A stretch of DNA of 64,000 nucleotides. It comes from Anaeramoeba flamelloides. Taxonomy: Eukaryota; Metamonada; Anaeramoebidae. Each line of letters begins with the position of its first letter. Positions within the stretch are counted from its first letter, which is position 1. Positions 1 to 12,117 of the stretch are shown here, one piece after another. The notes under the pieces are model-generated. The model was not told the origin of the DNA, searched no databases, and worked only from the letters and a program-made list of their open reading frames with translations. The position numbers and the translations under genes are program-made. Location of the stretch: positions 4,712,501 through 4,776,500 of the forward strand of contig JANTQA010000051.1 in NCBI GenBank assembly GCA_027625915.1. The letters are read 5' to 3'.

Positions 1-57
1 TAAATGAGTTCAAAATTCAAGTTTATTGTTTTTTTTTAAATTCCTAAATGCCTTTTT

Positions 58-628
58 TTAAGGTTTACAATCAATGATATTTGAAAAAAATATTATCTTG
101 TGTAGGGTGTATTCAATTGTTAATTTGATTCTTATTGGATCGATCTTGGGTTTAGTTTATGCTTTAATAGTCGTTCAAAATGGCAATTTTTGACAATTTT
201 TTTTTTTTTATTCGGAAATCGAAATTGAAGAATTTAGGATTAATAGATTGTTAGGTGTTTTAGGATATTTTTTTCGAATTTTGAGTTGTAGAAAAAATTC
301 TTGATTTACTTTTATGTCAATAAATCAAATGAAAAAATAAAATTTTTTAAAAGCTCTCAATAAAACCAAACTTAATTAAAACTTATAATCAACAACCTAC
401 AGACCACATTTTTATTAACTTAAGTTCCCGCCAATTAATCTATAAATCTTAAACTCTTCAATTTCGATTTTAGAAAAAAAAAAATAAATTGTCAAAAATT
501 GCCATTTTGAACGACTATTAAAGCATAAACTAAACACAAGATCGATCCAATAAGAACCAAATTAACAATTGAATACACCCGACACAAGATAATATTATTT
601 CAAATTTCAATGATTGTAAACCTTAAGA
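58..628. repeat. Long foldback (inverted repeat)
   Basis: The left arm at about 61-262 is closely matched, in reverse complement, by the right arm at about 440-625. Examples are GGATCGATCTTG on the left against the matching CAAGATCGATCC on the right, and the shared GGCAATTTTTGACA. The loop is about 175 bp and no ORF is visible. It would fold into a hairpin of roughly 200 bp, as foldback transposons or MITEs do. Confidence 0.8.
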
Positions 629-998
629 GTTCTTAGTTTACACAATAAATATAAGAATCAAAAAAAAGATCCATATAAATAAACTGAATTCACCCAAAAA
701 TTCAAAATCATCTCTTTGAATAGCCATTTTTTATAATAAACAATAAAGAAATTAGTTACTTTTTTTCATTATTTTTCTAATGCCAATAATGTTAAGGACT
801 ATCTGAATTTTATGCTCTGTGGCTTTTGAAATACAATACAGTAAATAGATTAAGACCTTTAAAATACAAGGAATTGAGGGAAAGTCAAAATATTACAAAT
901 TTTTAGCATTTTAAGATTTTGACGAAAATCATCTATTGATCCAAAAACTTTTCGAAAAATCCCAACAAAACAAGGCAAAAATAAAAAGATATTTTTTT

Positions 999-1103
999 GA
1001 TATTGGGAAAATGTCACTTCACTTACTTTTCAAATGGGTGACTACACTCACCACAATCTCTAACATACTTCAATATAAAGTGGAGTGACATTTTCCCAAT
1101 ATC
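999..1103. repeat. Short inverted repeat
   Basis: The arm at 999-1024 (GATATTGGGAAAATGTCACT) is matched nearly perfectly in reverse complement at 1078-1103, with about 55 bp between the arms. It could be a small hairpin element. Nothing else in the sequence suggests a function. Confidence 0.7.
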
Positions 1104-1295
1104 ATTTTGGAAGTCAAAATTTTGAGTGAAAAATTTTTGATTTGACGAAGGGAATTTTTTTTTCTCTTTCTATAAGGATCTGAAATTTTGGAAATGCTAT
1201 TTTGAATTCTTGAATTGGTTTTGTTCTTTAAATAATTTACAAAAGAGTTTTTTTTTTTGTTTTTTTGTTCTAACTTTTAAATTTTTTTTTAATTT

Positions 1296-1740
1296 GGAAA
1301 AACACAAAGCATTTTTTCAAAGGAACACAAAATGTCAATTAGGATTTTATATTTTGGGTTTGTTATGTAGAAAGGGTATAGAAACAACAATTAAAATACC
1401 ATTTCCCAATTCAAAAAGATCGAAGCAATTACCATTAAAGACTAAAATTTCTCTATTTTACCAATTCATCAAGTTTGTGGTTGAGATAGCATTACAAAAG
1501 TAAAAAATATTAAAGGCACCTGACAAAAGGAATGCATGTTAAGTTTCTCAAACCACCACCTAATGTTAAACAACCCAATCAGTTGATTTCGAGGTATTGT
1601 TACTTTGTTGGGAGAATTACTCAACTACCCCTTACAAAACTCTCACAAAAAAAAGGAAACGAAATAGAATGGGTTTCAAGATCCCAAAGATCGAAAAAAA
1701 AAAAAAAAGTACAGAAACCTAATCAATGCACTTAGCTTAT
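1296..1740 (+). pseudogene. Decayed Ty3/gypsy-like reverse transcriptase remnant
   Basis: Two plus-strand pieces in shifted frames read like the thumb/connection part of a Ty3/gypsy pol. At 1338-1402 the piece KCQLGF..ILGLL..KGIETT resembles the family's KCxFG..xFLGxxVxxxGIxxxPxKI block. At 1544-1690 the piece FLKPPPNVKQ, then RITQLPLTKLSQKKGNEIEW, resembles the following NVKxxxxFLGLxxYYRxFIxxFxxIAxPLTxLxKKxxxFxW block. The frame shifts and stops between them mean it is dead. No LTRs, protease or integrase were found nearby. The match was made by eye, so confidence is modest. Confidence 0.45.
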
Positions 1741-2248
1741 AAATACCCAACGAAACAAAATTAACCCAAAAAATTATTTTCAGAATCAAAAAAACCAATT
1801 TAGAGATACCAGAGAAGAAATCAAGGAATTCTTTATATTTTCAAGAATACTATCAAGATTTGTCCAGAGAAAATGACAAAGATGTTAAATTCAACCTAAA
1901 AATAGATTTGCCAAACTCAAAAATTTCCAAAAAACACATCTAAATTTTAGAGTTACCAAGATCTATAAGATCGAGTTTCTTTTAAGCCCATAAATATGCT
2001 TCTACACTTAAAAATAGTATCCACTGAGAATAAAATTCTGATAATCCTTAAAGTCTTCTTGAAAAAAGAAAAATAGCTTTTTATTTTAAAAAAGGGTTTT
2101 TAACAACACTCAGTCACTAAAAAAATAATGAGGATTAACTCCACTAATAAAAGTCATATTGAACCAAATTTAAAAATCAAACTAAAGAATAACCCCAAAA
2201 ATCATTTTTTTTCAAATCTTTTTCATCACCAAAACAAACCATACTTTT

Positions 2249-2434
2249 ATGAATAAAAAAACTGAAACAAACTGCACCACTGATGAAAAAAAAACAGACA
2301 AAAGTGAAGAAGTTCGTTCATTTACAAAATATACACAAAACAATATTTTAGGACGTTTTGAAAACAAAAAAATTCAGGCGGGACTTGAAATGATCAATGG
2401 GTTAATTCAATACAACCATATCCCCACAAAGTAA
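2249..2434 (+). CDS. Small hypothetical protein, possibly a first exon
   Basis: An ATG-started frame of 61 codons with coding-like codon use in very AT-rich surroundings. The product is hydrophilic: a Lys/Glu/Thr-rich N-terminus is followed by ILGRFENKKIQAGLEMING, which looks helical. The stop at 2432-2434 overlaps a possible donor (AA|GTAATAC). A pyrimidine-rich acceptor ending in TTTAG near 2610 would add only two residues (NL) before a stop, so the C-terminus is uncertain. I do not recognise the family. It could be a small gene or a fragment stranded among repeats. Confidence 0.4.
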   Translation: MNKKTETNCTTDEKKTDKSEEVRSFTKYTQNNILGRFENKKIQAGLEMINGLIQYNHIPTK

Positions 2435-2699
2435 TACACATTTTTTTGTTTTGTTTTCATGGGAATATTTCTAACAAACAATTTGTTCCATAATAACTGT
2501 TGTAAAATACTCTTTTTTTTTGTCACCAACAATAATCAAACAAATATATTTTTTTGAATGATCCAAAATCCCAAAAATTTTTGTTTTATTCTTTTTTTAT
2601 TTTTTTTTAGTTTATAAAAGCAACAAATCCAACTTAAATTTATGAAATTAATATTTGATTAAATTTTTCTTTGAGTTTGAGTTAACAAATGACACACAA

Positions 2700-2850
2700 A
2701 ATCAATGGAAAGGTAAACAAAAAGAAAAACAAAAAGAAAAACAAAAAGATAAACAAAAAGATAAACAAAAAGAAAAAGAAAAAGAATAAGAATAAGAAAA
2801 AGAAAAAGGGGTGAAAAAAGAAATGGAAAAATACAAAAAGAAAAACAAAC
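2700..2850. repeat. Purine-rich simple repeat
   Basis: Repeated AAACAAAAAGAA/TA units of about 12 bp run into AAGAAAAAG runs. The minus-strand open frame here (2659-2877) is a by-product of this repeat, giving a Leu/Phe/Val low-complexity translation. Confidence 0.8.
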
Positions 2851-3300
2851 AAATAAAATATTTCTATTATTCTTCACCCTAAGATTCTAAAGTCATTCAA
2901 ACAACAACAAAACTGTTAAATCGAGATTAGATCGCTCTTCAAATTTTTATTTAACGTAATTTCTTTTTATTTTATCTGATTTTGTTAAATAACGTCCCTA
3001 AACAAATCTCAGAATGTTTAGTCTACAAAACCGATATTGTGTTTAATTTTTGGATTTTTTGATCGTTTAACTTGACTTTGTTGCTGTTTCTTGGTGATTA
3101 CTTGTCAATATTTTGATTGTGTTTTACATCATCCAAATTAATTTCAATTTTTTCTACTCTTAATATTTTACTTTAAGGGATTAGAGTCACCATAGACTCA
3201 TTCATAATTAATGTGTGCTACAATTGAAAGTAAATCGTATTGGTTCTCTTTGATTCAAAGGATTCGAATAAATCTATTCACAATATTAAGGAACAACAAA

Positions 3301-3797
3301 TATAGTATTAAAAAAAATACCTTCCATGAAAATAATTCCTGACAAGATTTTTAATTGTTAATATTAGGAAAATTGTTTTGTAATTTAAAATCAATTTCGT
3401 TTATTTAAGAACCAAACTCTGAAAATTAGAACTATAGACTTTCTAGAATGATAATTAATTAAATCACACTTGTTCAAAACAGCATTCAAACAATAAAAAA
3501 ACCAAGAATAAAAAATATAATTATCCAAACTCTTATCAAACCCCATTAAAACTCTATTTGTTTTTCACAATAAGTAGATCTACTTACGGTTATCAAACAA
3601 TTAAATGAGTATTATAAAAAAAACCCACTTTAATGAACTTTAGGTAGGGTTTATTACTGAGCTCATAAAAAATTTGGTTATTTATAAATAGTATTTGATT
3701 CTAAATATTTGTAATTACACAACAATTTTCCTAATATTGACAATTAAAAATCTTGTCAGTGATTATTTTCATGGAAGGTATTTTTTTCAATACTATA
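3301..3797. repeat. Foldback element with ~86 bp inverted ends
   Basis: The arm at 3301-3386 contains TACCTTCCATGAAAATAATT. It is mirrored in reverse complement at 3711-3797 as GATTATTTTCATGGAAGGTA. The interior (around 3580-3680, including AGTAGATCTACTTACGGTTA) resembles the inside of the element at 58256-58715, so the two may be one family. No ORF is visible. Confidence 0.7.
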
Positions 3798-4349
3798 TAT
3801 TAGATTTTTTACTAATGATCACTATTAAAAATTGGCCTATTTGGGATTTTTTTTTTTTCTAATTCCTTTTCCAAATTTAAAAATAGAAACAAAAATAATA
3901 ATATGTCTTTTTGGGATTATACCTGTAAAATTTTTCCAAAAAAATATGATACTTTTATTTCAAGATTAATTCAATAAAATAAAAAGATCAACAACCAGAA
4001 AAAAAGAAAAAGAGAGTATATATTGGAAAAAATGTTAAAAAAAAAAATGAATTTATTGTTAAAATCATTCATTCATAGTATTCCAAAAAAAAATACATTT
4101 CAACAATTAAATTACTCCAACTACCTAAAAATGGATTCGAATCCAATCGAAAAAAAATAATTAAAAGATTTTTTTTTGAAAAAAAAACATTTTTTATTGA
4201 AATAAAACTGTTCAAATTATAATAACTGACTTCGAATTCTTAAAAATTAAAATAAATTTCCTTATAATTGTGTGCTCAAATTATTTTGGCTTATAATTTG
4301 ATTCCATCTATTTTAATAATTGAGATTTTCATTTAAAAAAGTAACAGGA

Positions 4350-5560
4350 ACTAAACTAAAATTCAAAATTTTCCACACAGCTAAAATGTTCAAAACCATC
4401 ACAATAATACAATTTCATTGAAATTGGAGATAATTTTGATTTTTGGAAAATATGAAAATCATTTTTTCATCTTTTAGTTTTTGTTTTCATTCCATTGTTT
4501 GAATGACGTAATTTGCTTCGTTGAACCAAAATTTTTCTACAAGGTTTATATTATGTTAAAGTTGAGTTGTTCCAAATAGAAGAACTCAAATAAAATTAGT
4601 TGATAGTATCTAACCATTTGATCGATCAATAATTCCTAATAGAATTTAAACAAATTTACTAATGTATTTTTTTGTTTTGCTCTCTCCAAAATTTTTAACA
4701 CACCCATGATTTATTTGTATTGATAATTATTTATTTATTGTTTTGCAAGTATTGTAATTTATAAATAAGTGTTAACATTTCAATTAGTGAATAGTTCTAA
4801 TTGGGTAAATCTTCGAGAAGTGATTAAATAAGTTTTTTTTTTCACAAATCAAATTTTGGTGTGTTAAAAATTATGAATTGGGGTTTAGTACCAAAAAGGT
4901 ATTTTTATAACCAGGAAGGTGATTTTCAACAAAAAGAAGAACATATTAAAAGTCAAATGTTGATTACAAAATATTTTTGAATGTAGATCAGAGCTGAAAG
5001 TAATCATTTTTTAAAAAAATATTTTGTTTTCAAAATACCGGATTTTTCACCAAAAACACATTACAGTACTTAATTATTCTTATTTAGAATCTCACAAATG
5101 TAACTAAAACCCATTCCAAAAATTTGGATACACCCAAAATCAAAAATAGGCAAAATAAAACCCTCATTTTATATTATTTTTCCAAACCTAATATAAAACC
5201 ACATTTAACTAACTGAGTATTAATGTTTTTATAAGTAATCATTTTCATCCAAATAAAAGAAAAAAATATAAAACGAAAAAATTAAAAAATGGTGTGTCCA
5301 AAATAATGAAACGAGCTGAACAAAAAATGAATTGGTAAATTCATTGAAATTTTACCAACAATTGTTGATCGATCAAATGATAAGATACAACCAACTACGT
5401 GTATGTGATTTTTCTATTCAGCAAATTCAACACTAAACTTCTAACAACCATCGAAAAAAATTTCCAGATCTAATGAAACATATTACGTAATTAGTAAAAG
5501 GAACTGAAAACAAAACAAAAAAGACAAAAAATGAAATAGTTTGTAAAATCAAAATTATTC
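4350..5560. repeat. Dispersed repeat D, copy 1
   Basis: The block at 4350-4890 (AAATTTTCCACAC..TTAAAATG.., then ATTTGATCGATCAAT..) recurs at 47790-48310. A reverse-complement version of the CATTTGATCGATCAA part lies at 5355-5400, making this copy partly palindromic. No long ORF is present. It is probably a non-autonomous element or foldback family. Confidence 0.6.
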
Positions 5561-6489
5561 CCAAATTGAATGTAAAGTGGATTATTGCTATTCTTTCAAT
5601 TGTTTAAAATGTGTCCTAATTTTTGGAATTTAGTTTATTTTTATAATTTTTTTCAATTTCAAGATTAACCCAATAACTATTAGTATAATAACCTCAAGAT
5701 TGGTTTATGATATTTATAAAGCTAATTGTAACATCAATATATAATTTCCAATCTGTAAAAATAATTTGACAAAATAATTAAAGTGTTAATTATTTAATTT
5801 TTTAAAAAAATAGAATTTTTTAACACTAATCTATATTTCGAGGCAAATCTAAGAAAGATATTTTTCAATTTTTACAGTCTGGATATTGTTGTTTTAACTT
5901 TGTATTTTTCTTGAAATGGAGATCTTTTCCAAAATTCTTTGAGTTTTTTACTAATACAAGAATCATTTTTAATTACTGGTTTCATCAACTTTTTGTACTA
6001 TTTTACCAAATTTAATTTTTTAGAGACATTTGAACCATGGTCGCTAATATGATTTATACCCAATAGAAACTCACTTTTGATTTTAGACTTCTCCGTGGTA
6101 GATGAGAATACCTTAAGGTACTTTAATTTTCCAAAGGTAAACAGCTACGTACAAATAAGAAATGATCTAAAAACCTATTAAAAAAAAAAAAATGAAAATG
6201 TCCATTTGGTACAGATTCCGAATGTTTTAAATGGGGGTTAATTCAATTAAAAATCAATGTTTTTTTTAATTATTATTAGAGACAAAGAAAAACATAATCA
6301 AAATTCAAATTAATTTTCAGCATTTTTTTCTTTTTAGAGTTTTTTAATGAAAAAAAATTATTATTATTTTCTTTCATTAAAGAGTGAGTAATAAAAGCTC
6401 ACCTGCTTGTCTTTAGGGTTTTCAATATTTAAAAGAATAGAAAATATATACATTTGGTAGTACTAAACGGCACTTCCCACAACCCTAAT

Positions 6490-6861
6490 TTAAATTACAG
6501 ATATTACTGAAACCGGGTGAATGAGCGAATCTGGCCAATTCTCTCAAGAATTGGATCCAGCTCCATAAATTAAGAGGAGTTTTGTTCCAATTCTTGTTCA
6601 GGTTCGTTTTTTATAATAGTCAAAAAGATTCCAAATCGGTTCAACAATTTCTTCAGAGAATTAGCGATTATATGAAGAATAATACCATATTTTTAATTAA
6701 GCTTGCGCCTTGTTGGTTTTTGGTGAATTTTTGAGAAAATGGTAAACAATCAAAAATTATGTGGTTACAAGGGACGATTCTTTACGAGGAATCGAATCCC
6801 CGCCTTCACATTTTATCACTTGTCGGTTATATGTTCTCTGTTCCATTATCGGTTCTCTAAA
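6490..6861 (-). pseudogene. Broken coding-like fragments, possibly ORC2-like
   Basis: On the minus strand a possible acceptor near 6862 (T-run then TAG) opens a frame to about 6757 with good codons, including EPIMEQRTYNRQVIKCEGGD and a stop. Further along, 6690-6490 reads EEIVEPIWNLFDYYKKR, a stop, then TRIGTKLLLIYGAGSNS, a stop, then ENWPDSLIHP. The hydrophobic YGAGS block after a helical stretch is reminiscent of the origin recognition complex subunit 2 core (YGxGSKxxLL). In-frame stops suggest a decayed copy. A tight hairpin (CCAATTCT..AGAATTGG, 6535-6554) also sits here, so a structural RNA is another possibility. Confidence 0.25.
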
Positions 6862-7175
6862 AAAAAAAAATTAAGAACCCTTTCAATTTTTTTATATTTG
6901 ACTAATTTAAAAATCTAATAATCATTTCTAAATGACACTTTATATTTTTTACTGTTAGGTTTAATATTTTAAATTCATAATTATATAATAAATATTTAAA
7001 GAAATAATATAAATATTTTGTAGCCTTTTTGTCATTATAGTAAGAAAATATTAAAAATCAAAATTAGAACAATAAGATAATTTTAGTTATCAACTTTACA
7101 AATTTGAACACACAATTTAATTTCTTGCTTTATATTTTATATTTATTTTTTTTTTCTTTTTATTATTAACAATAG

Positions 7176-8409
7176 GGTATTATGGAAAAAACTAGAATTT
7201 TTTTTTTTTGATGATCATCCAAATTCAATATATTTGCAAACTTATAACTTGATTGAACGAATAATTGGGCATTTTAATACCAAATCTATTAGCTGGATCC
7301 CAAAATTTGATTATATTATTCAAGCACTAAAGGGGATTTTAAAAAGGCAGAATTCTGAGCAACTAATTTTATCTTCAAATAATCATTTTTACTTATATTT
7401 AAAATGCGTACTGACTTATTTTAAAAAATACCGAAGTGAAAATTTCCAAAAGGGAAACAAATTACTCAAAAAATCTTTTGAAACATATAAACTTGGAAAC
7501 TCTAAAGCAGAATCTGATTTTATTGAAAATTTGATTTATCTTTATTTTAAAAAAACATCTTCTTTTGAATATCAGCAATTGGCGTGTAATTTCTGGATTG
7601 AATTATATTATTTTTTTGAAGAAGGTGTTGATCACTTTCTTTCTAGAATTACAACATACACAAAAAAATTAGATTTTGAAGAAATTGAACAATTAATTCT
7701 TGATTTGGATAATGTACAATTTCAAGTTTCAATTCTTGGGTGGATGATCATTGAAGAATTCCCAATATTTGAATATCAAGAAAAGAATAATAATAAAATT
7801 AAATTGCGTACTCGAAAAGAAAAATTAAGTGATCTTGAATTGTGCAGAAATTTTAAAGATGAAACTTTATTATTTCTTCAATTTATTCTAAAAAATTTCT
7901 CAAATTTAAAAGTCTTTTTAGAAAATTCTAAAAATGACTCTAATTTGAAAAAAAATGTGAATCCCAGAAAAAGATTGCATGAATCGGATGAAGAGGTTGA
8001 GAAAGATGATGAAAAAAAAGAGAGTGGTAAGAAAAAAGAGAAAAAAGAAAAAAAAAAGAAAAGGGGGAAAAATAATAAGAAAAAAACGAAAGAAAAGCTT
8101 GATATTAATCTAGATGAAAATATGGGTTTTCAAGACGATCATATCAATATCCAAATATTAGTCCTTTCCCACATGCTAAAGTGCTGGGCATTAGTACTCC
8201 CAAATGATAAAAAGATCGATGAATCAATTATATCTTCAATAAAAAATGAATTGAAGGGGTTTGAAACCTTAATTGAATCAATTTCCCAATTAAGATCAAC
8301 ACTCGATAAAAATCCAGTTGCGAAATATCTCCAGCATTTGATTATTTTAAAAGTGACCACTTTAGAATTTTTAAAGAAACAACAAAATAATGGATTAAAT
8401 AAACATTAA
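7176..8409 (+). CDS. Unrecognised lysine-rich protein (391+ residues)
   Basis: A long open frame with clear coding character ends at TAA 8407-8409. The N-terminal ~230 residues are leucine/isoleucine/phenylalanine-rich and look helical (KYLxxxLxxF-type spacing). Residues of roughly 240-290 form a charged Lys/Glu linker with runs such as KKEKKEKKKKRG that looks like a nuclear or nucleolar signal. The C-terminal ~100 residues are helical again. The frame stays open upstream of the first Leu/Met, giving VLWKKLEFFFFDDHPNSIYL from 7177, with a plausible acceptor (AATAG) at 7174-7175. Either an upstream exon exists, or the start is ATG 7182 with a one-base length error in the T-run at 7198-7209. 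A ribosome-biogenesis-like scaffold would fit the composition, but that is only inference. Confidence 0.7.
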
Positions 8410-10580
8410 TTGCTTTTTCTTTTTTTATTTCTTCTTTTTTTTTTATTACTTTTATATAAAAATAAATTCATTTTATTTCATTCACTGTTTTTGGATTTTA
8501 TTTGATTTGGTTTTTGGATTTCATTCACTAATTTGCAAATATTTCGATCTTAGTCGTTCTTTTTAATTTGAAAAAATACCAAAAAGTTATCATCATGGGA
8601 GTAATAATATAATTACATTCTTTGTAATTGAAATATATGATGGACTAATCAAAAATAATATTGGTGTTCTTAGGTTTTAGATCTTATAAAAAATTTAAAA
8701 AAAAATGGACAAGTTAATTTTTTACTAATTTTTACACTTAAAATTTCTGAGAAACTAATATTAAGAAAAAAAAAAAACAAAAATAAAAAGTAATTTTGAG
8801 AAATTTAATTAATTATTTTATTGAGTTTATTTTTTTGAATTCTAATACTAAATTCTTCTATTTATATTTTCCGATTTTTTTATATTTTATGATTATCTCT
8901 GCATAATTTTAATAATAAAAAGTTATCAAAATCAAACCATTTTGAATATTTCAAAAAAAAAAAATTATTTCATAATTATTTTCATTTCCAAATTAACATT
9001 TTAATAAACAAAAGCTGAGATTTAATTAAAATTTATTATTGTTTTTTTATTATATATTGTCATATATTTTTCAAAAGAATTCATTTTAATTAGCCATTGG
9101 ATTTCAATATTAATTTCACTGCAATTTATAAATATGTTAGTCAATTCAATAAATTCTTTTTTTTTTTATCTTTTCAAAACTTGCTATTTTTTTATCATCC
9201 AAAAAATAGTTTTGTTCTTACCTTACAAAATTATCTAATGTAATTTTATGATAATTCTTTTTTATTTTCATAAAAAAAATATTATAGTTTTTAAAACTTT
9301 TTAACTTCTTTTTGATTTATTTAAAGACTTTTTTAAAAAATTTTATTTGGCTTTGCCTTTTAAATATTATAAATAAATTCATGTATTAAATAAGGTAAAA
9401 AATATCATTTCTATTACTCTTACAGTCTGGGGATTTCGTCGTTTTACAAATGTTGAAAAAATAGAAAAACTTAAAAAATTAGAATAATAATAATTGAAAT
9501 GAACAATGTAGTTTTTTTGTTAATGGAAATACCACTTCAAAGAGGTTTAAAACACTCATTTTTTATCGGTAAATAATAATTTAAATTTTAAAGGATGTTA
9601 AATAGTATCAATATACAATAATATTAATTGGTATTATCTTGATAATTTTTTTTATTCTACTTAACTTCATTAAAAATAAATAAGAAAGATCAAGAAACGT
9701 TTTTTAAGAAGAGAGAAAATAAAAGGAAAAAAAAAATAGTAATATATATAAAAGAATAAAAAGTTTCAAAAAATATAAAATAAAAACAAAAAGTTTGAAA
9801 AAAAAAAAACAAATTTTAATAAAGGAAAGCAAAAAAAATTAGAAAAAATGATTTTGATAAGAAGAAAGAATAAAACATAACAAAATCACTTATAATAACA
9901 TAATAAATTAAGTCAAAATTTTTGAAAAATAGTTTTGTTTATTTAGATATTTATTATTTATTTATTTAGAGAAAGGAGTAATTAAATAAAAAAAAATAGT
10001 TTTATTTAAAAAAAATGTTTCAGTGTTTTTAATTAAACCGTTATAGACTTGGTAAACCAATGATTTGTTTAAAAAATAGTGTTTATTTTCCATGATGTTT
10101 AATATTTAACAAAACAAGGTGTAAGAAAATAAATGTAAACCCAATACCAGATTGATTTCTTTAGGTTCTATAATTAAAAAAGAAATTCTAAAAATGAACT
10201 ATCAAATGTGGAATTTTTTGTGAAAAGAGAGGTTTGATAAAAAAAATTTTTTAGCAGAAAAAAAAAACTTAAATTTGATTAATATTGGGAACATTGCGAA
10301 ATATTACCATTGTGGAAAAAATATGAAAGGGGGGAAAAAGTTTCAACACATTTTTTACTTGGAAAAATTACTAAAAATGAAAAGTAAGATCAATTAATAA
10401 AAGAATAAATAAATAGAGACATTTTGAGTGACAAAAGATAATAACAGTTTTTTTAATTCTATTTTTTAGTATCGGTTTTTCTTTGATTGATCAATTATAA
10501 AAAATTTGTTCAAAAAATTGACTATTTTTGAGATCTCCAAAATCACACCAACAATTTCGATATAAAAGTAAACGAGATTT
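8410..10580. other. AT-rich spacer
   Basis: No convincing exon, RNA gene or inverted repeat could be seen. The first 60 bases after the stop are T-rich, as expected for a 3' UTR of the gene ending at 8409. Confidence 0.5.
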
Positions 10581-11166
10581 CAAAAATTTTGATTCACTTA
10601 ATAATGTTAATAGAAGTTGTTTTAAGGGTTTATCCATGTATTCTTATCACAAAAAATATTTTCAAATTTGTACATCAGAATCATTTTTTCAAATTATTCA
10701 AATTTTAGTTTTGCTTTTCAAATTTTTATTTTTCTTTTGGTTTTTCTTTTTTTTTTCTTTTGTTTTTTGATTTTTCTTTTTTTTATCTTTTTTTTTTTTC
10801 TTTTTTTTTTTATAAAAGATCATTTGTAAAACAAAAAGATCTTCGAAAAGTCAAATAAACACTATGAAAATTGAGATTATCCAATTCCTTTTGAAATGAA
10901 TTGAATTATTCATAAAAAATCTTTTTCAACTTTTTTTCAGTGAAAGTTCAGTAATAAAAAATCGGTAATGCTCATTTCAAAAATTGTGACTCATTTTTTT
11001 TTAGTTTGTTGTTTTATTTTCTTTATTTTTTTAAAAATCAGGTTTTTATATATTTAGAATAATTTAAAAGTGAAATACAAATCAGATTTGGTTATTAATT
11101 GTTCTTGAATACTAAAAGTTAATTTTTTTTTTTCAATTTATTATTTCAGGAGAGTTACAATTTTTG
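10581..11166. repeat. CAAAAATTTTGA-ended element, copy 1
   Basis: This stretch matches 38894-39509 along its length, including the internal GTGAAAGTTCAGTAATAAAA and CGGTAATGCTCATTTCAAAA segments. Its ends are inverted: CAAAAATTTTGATTCAC on the left and GAGTTACAATTTTTG on the right. It looks like a ~0.6 kb non-autonomous DNA element. Confidence 0.65.
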
Positions 11167-11628
11167 AAATGGTGTTTAGATTTAAATTGTATTTATTGGT
11201 TTGATTTTGAAAATAATAACATGGATTATTGTTTAAGGTTATTATATTTCTTACATTAATTGTTTTAAGTTTTCGTTTCCAGTCATGTTCACAATTAAAA
11301 ACTGTGTTGAACTTTTTTTTCACAAGAGTTAGGATACATTTTCAATTTGATCATGATAATTTTCTTAAATTATCATTGAATTGACAATAAAATTGTTTTT
11401 TTCTTAGGCATATTACGTAATATAAAATTAGATATTGTATTTGAACCAGAAGAAAAAAAAAATCTGGATTTAATTTAAAATTCAGTTATTATATACTTTG
11501 GACAGGAATTTTAGATCATTGGAAAATTAAATATTAATGAAAAATAAACTCCCACATCATTCTTATAATAGCTGTAAACGAAATTTTATAATAAATTAGA
11601 ATACTAGTTTTTTTAAAAAAGGTTTTAT

Positions 11629-11863
11629 CTGATAAATTCAAATTTATATAAAAAATTTTTTAGTTCAATTTCCATTTTTGTAATCAAAATCAACTCAACT
11701 AATAAAATAACTCAAGTGAACGAATCTTTTGAAACTCAAACCTATTTTACAAAGTTTTTTAACATTTAAACCAATAATATACTTAAACCAAAGCTTCCGT
11801 AAAAAATATGTAAAATGATAAACGAATTAAAAATTTTATGATATTTATTTGAATCTATCAGTA
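11629..11863. repeat. MITE family ACTGATAAATTC, copy a
   Basis: Inverted ends CTGATAAATTCAAAT and ATTTGAATCTATCAGTA surround an interior with the shared words TTCAATTTCCATTTTT, ACTCAAG and CATTTAAACCAATAA. Five copies of this family were found in the window. Confidence 0.75.
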
Positions 11864-12117
11864 TTCAATAGTCAAGTAATAATTTTCATGGTAAACTTTT
11901 GTAAAAACGATAATCTTTTTACAACACATTGATTCCTTAAAAAGATTTTACCAAATTTAAAGCGGGCAACTTAAATGGGGGGTATCTCCGACTTTAGGGT
12001 ATTTCAATTTTGGGTCAATTAATCAAATTTAGTCAACTCTTAATAAATAATAAAAAATATAAAACAAATTTAAAAAAATACAATAACATTGATCCTGAAA
12101 ATACTTTACTGTTATTT

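Noticed and set aside
2659-2877. Minus-strand frame of 72 codons
   Set aside because: It is the reverse of a simple AAACAAAAAG repeat.
6772-6800. tRNA-like T-loop (GGAATCGAATCC and its reverse strand)
   Set aside because: Loop length and stem pairing are wrong on both strands and no acceptor or D-arm could be placed.
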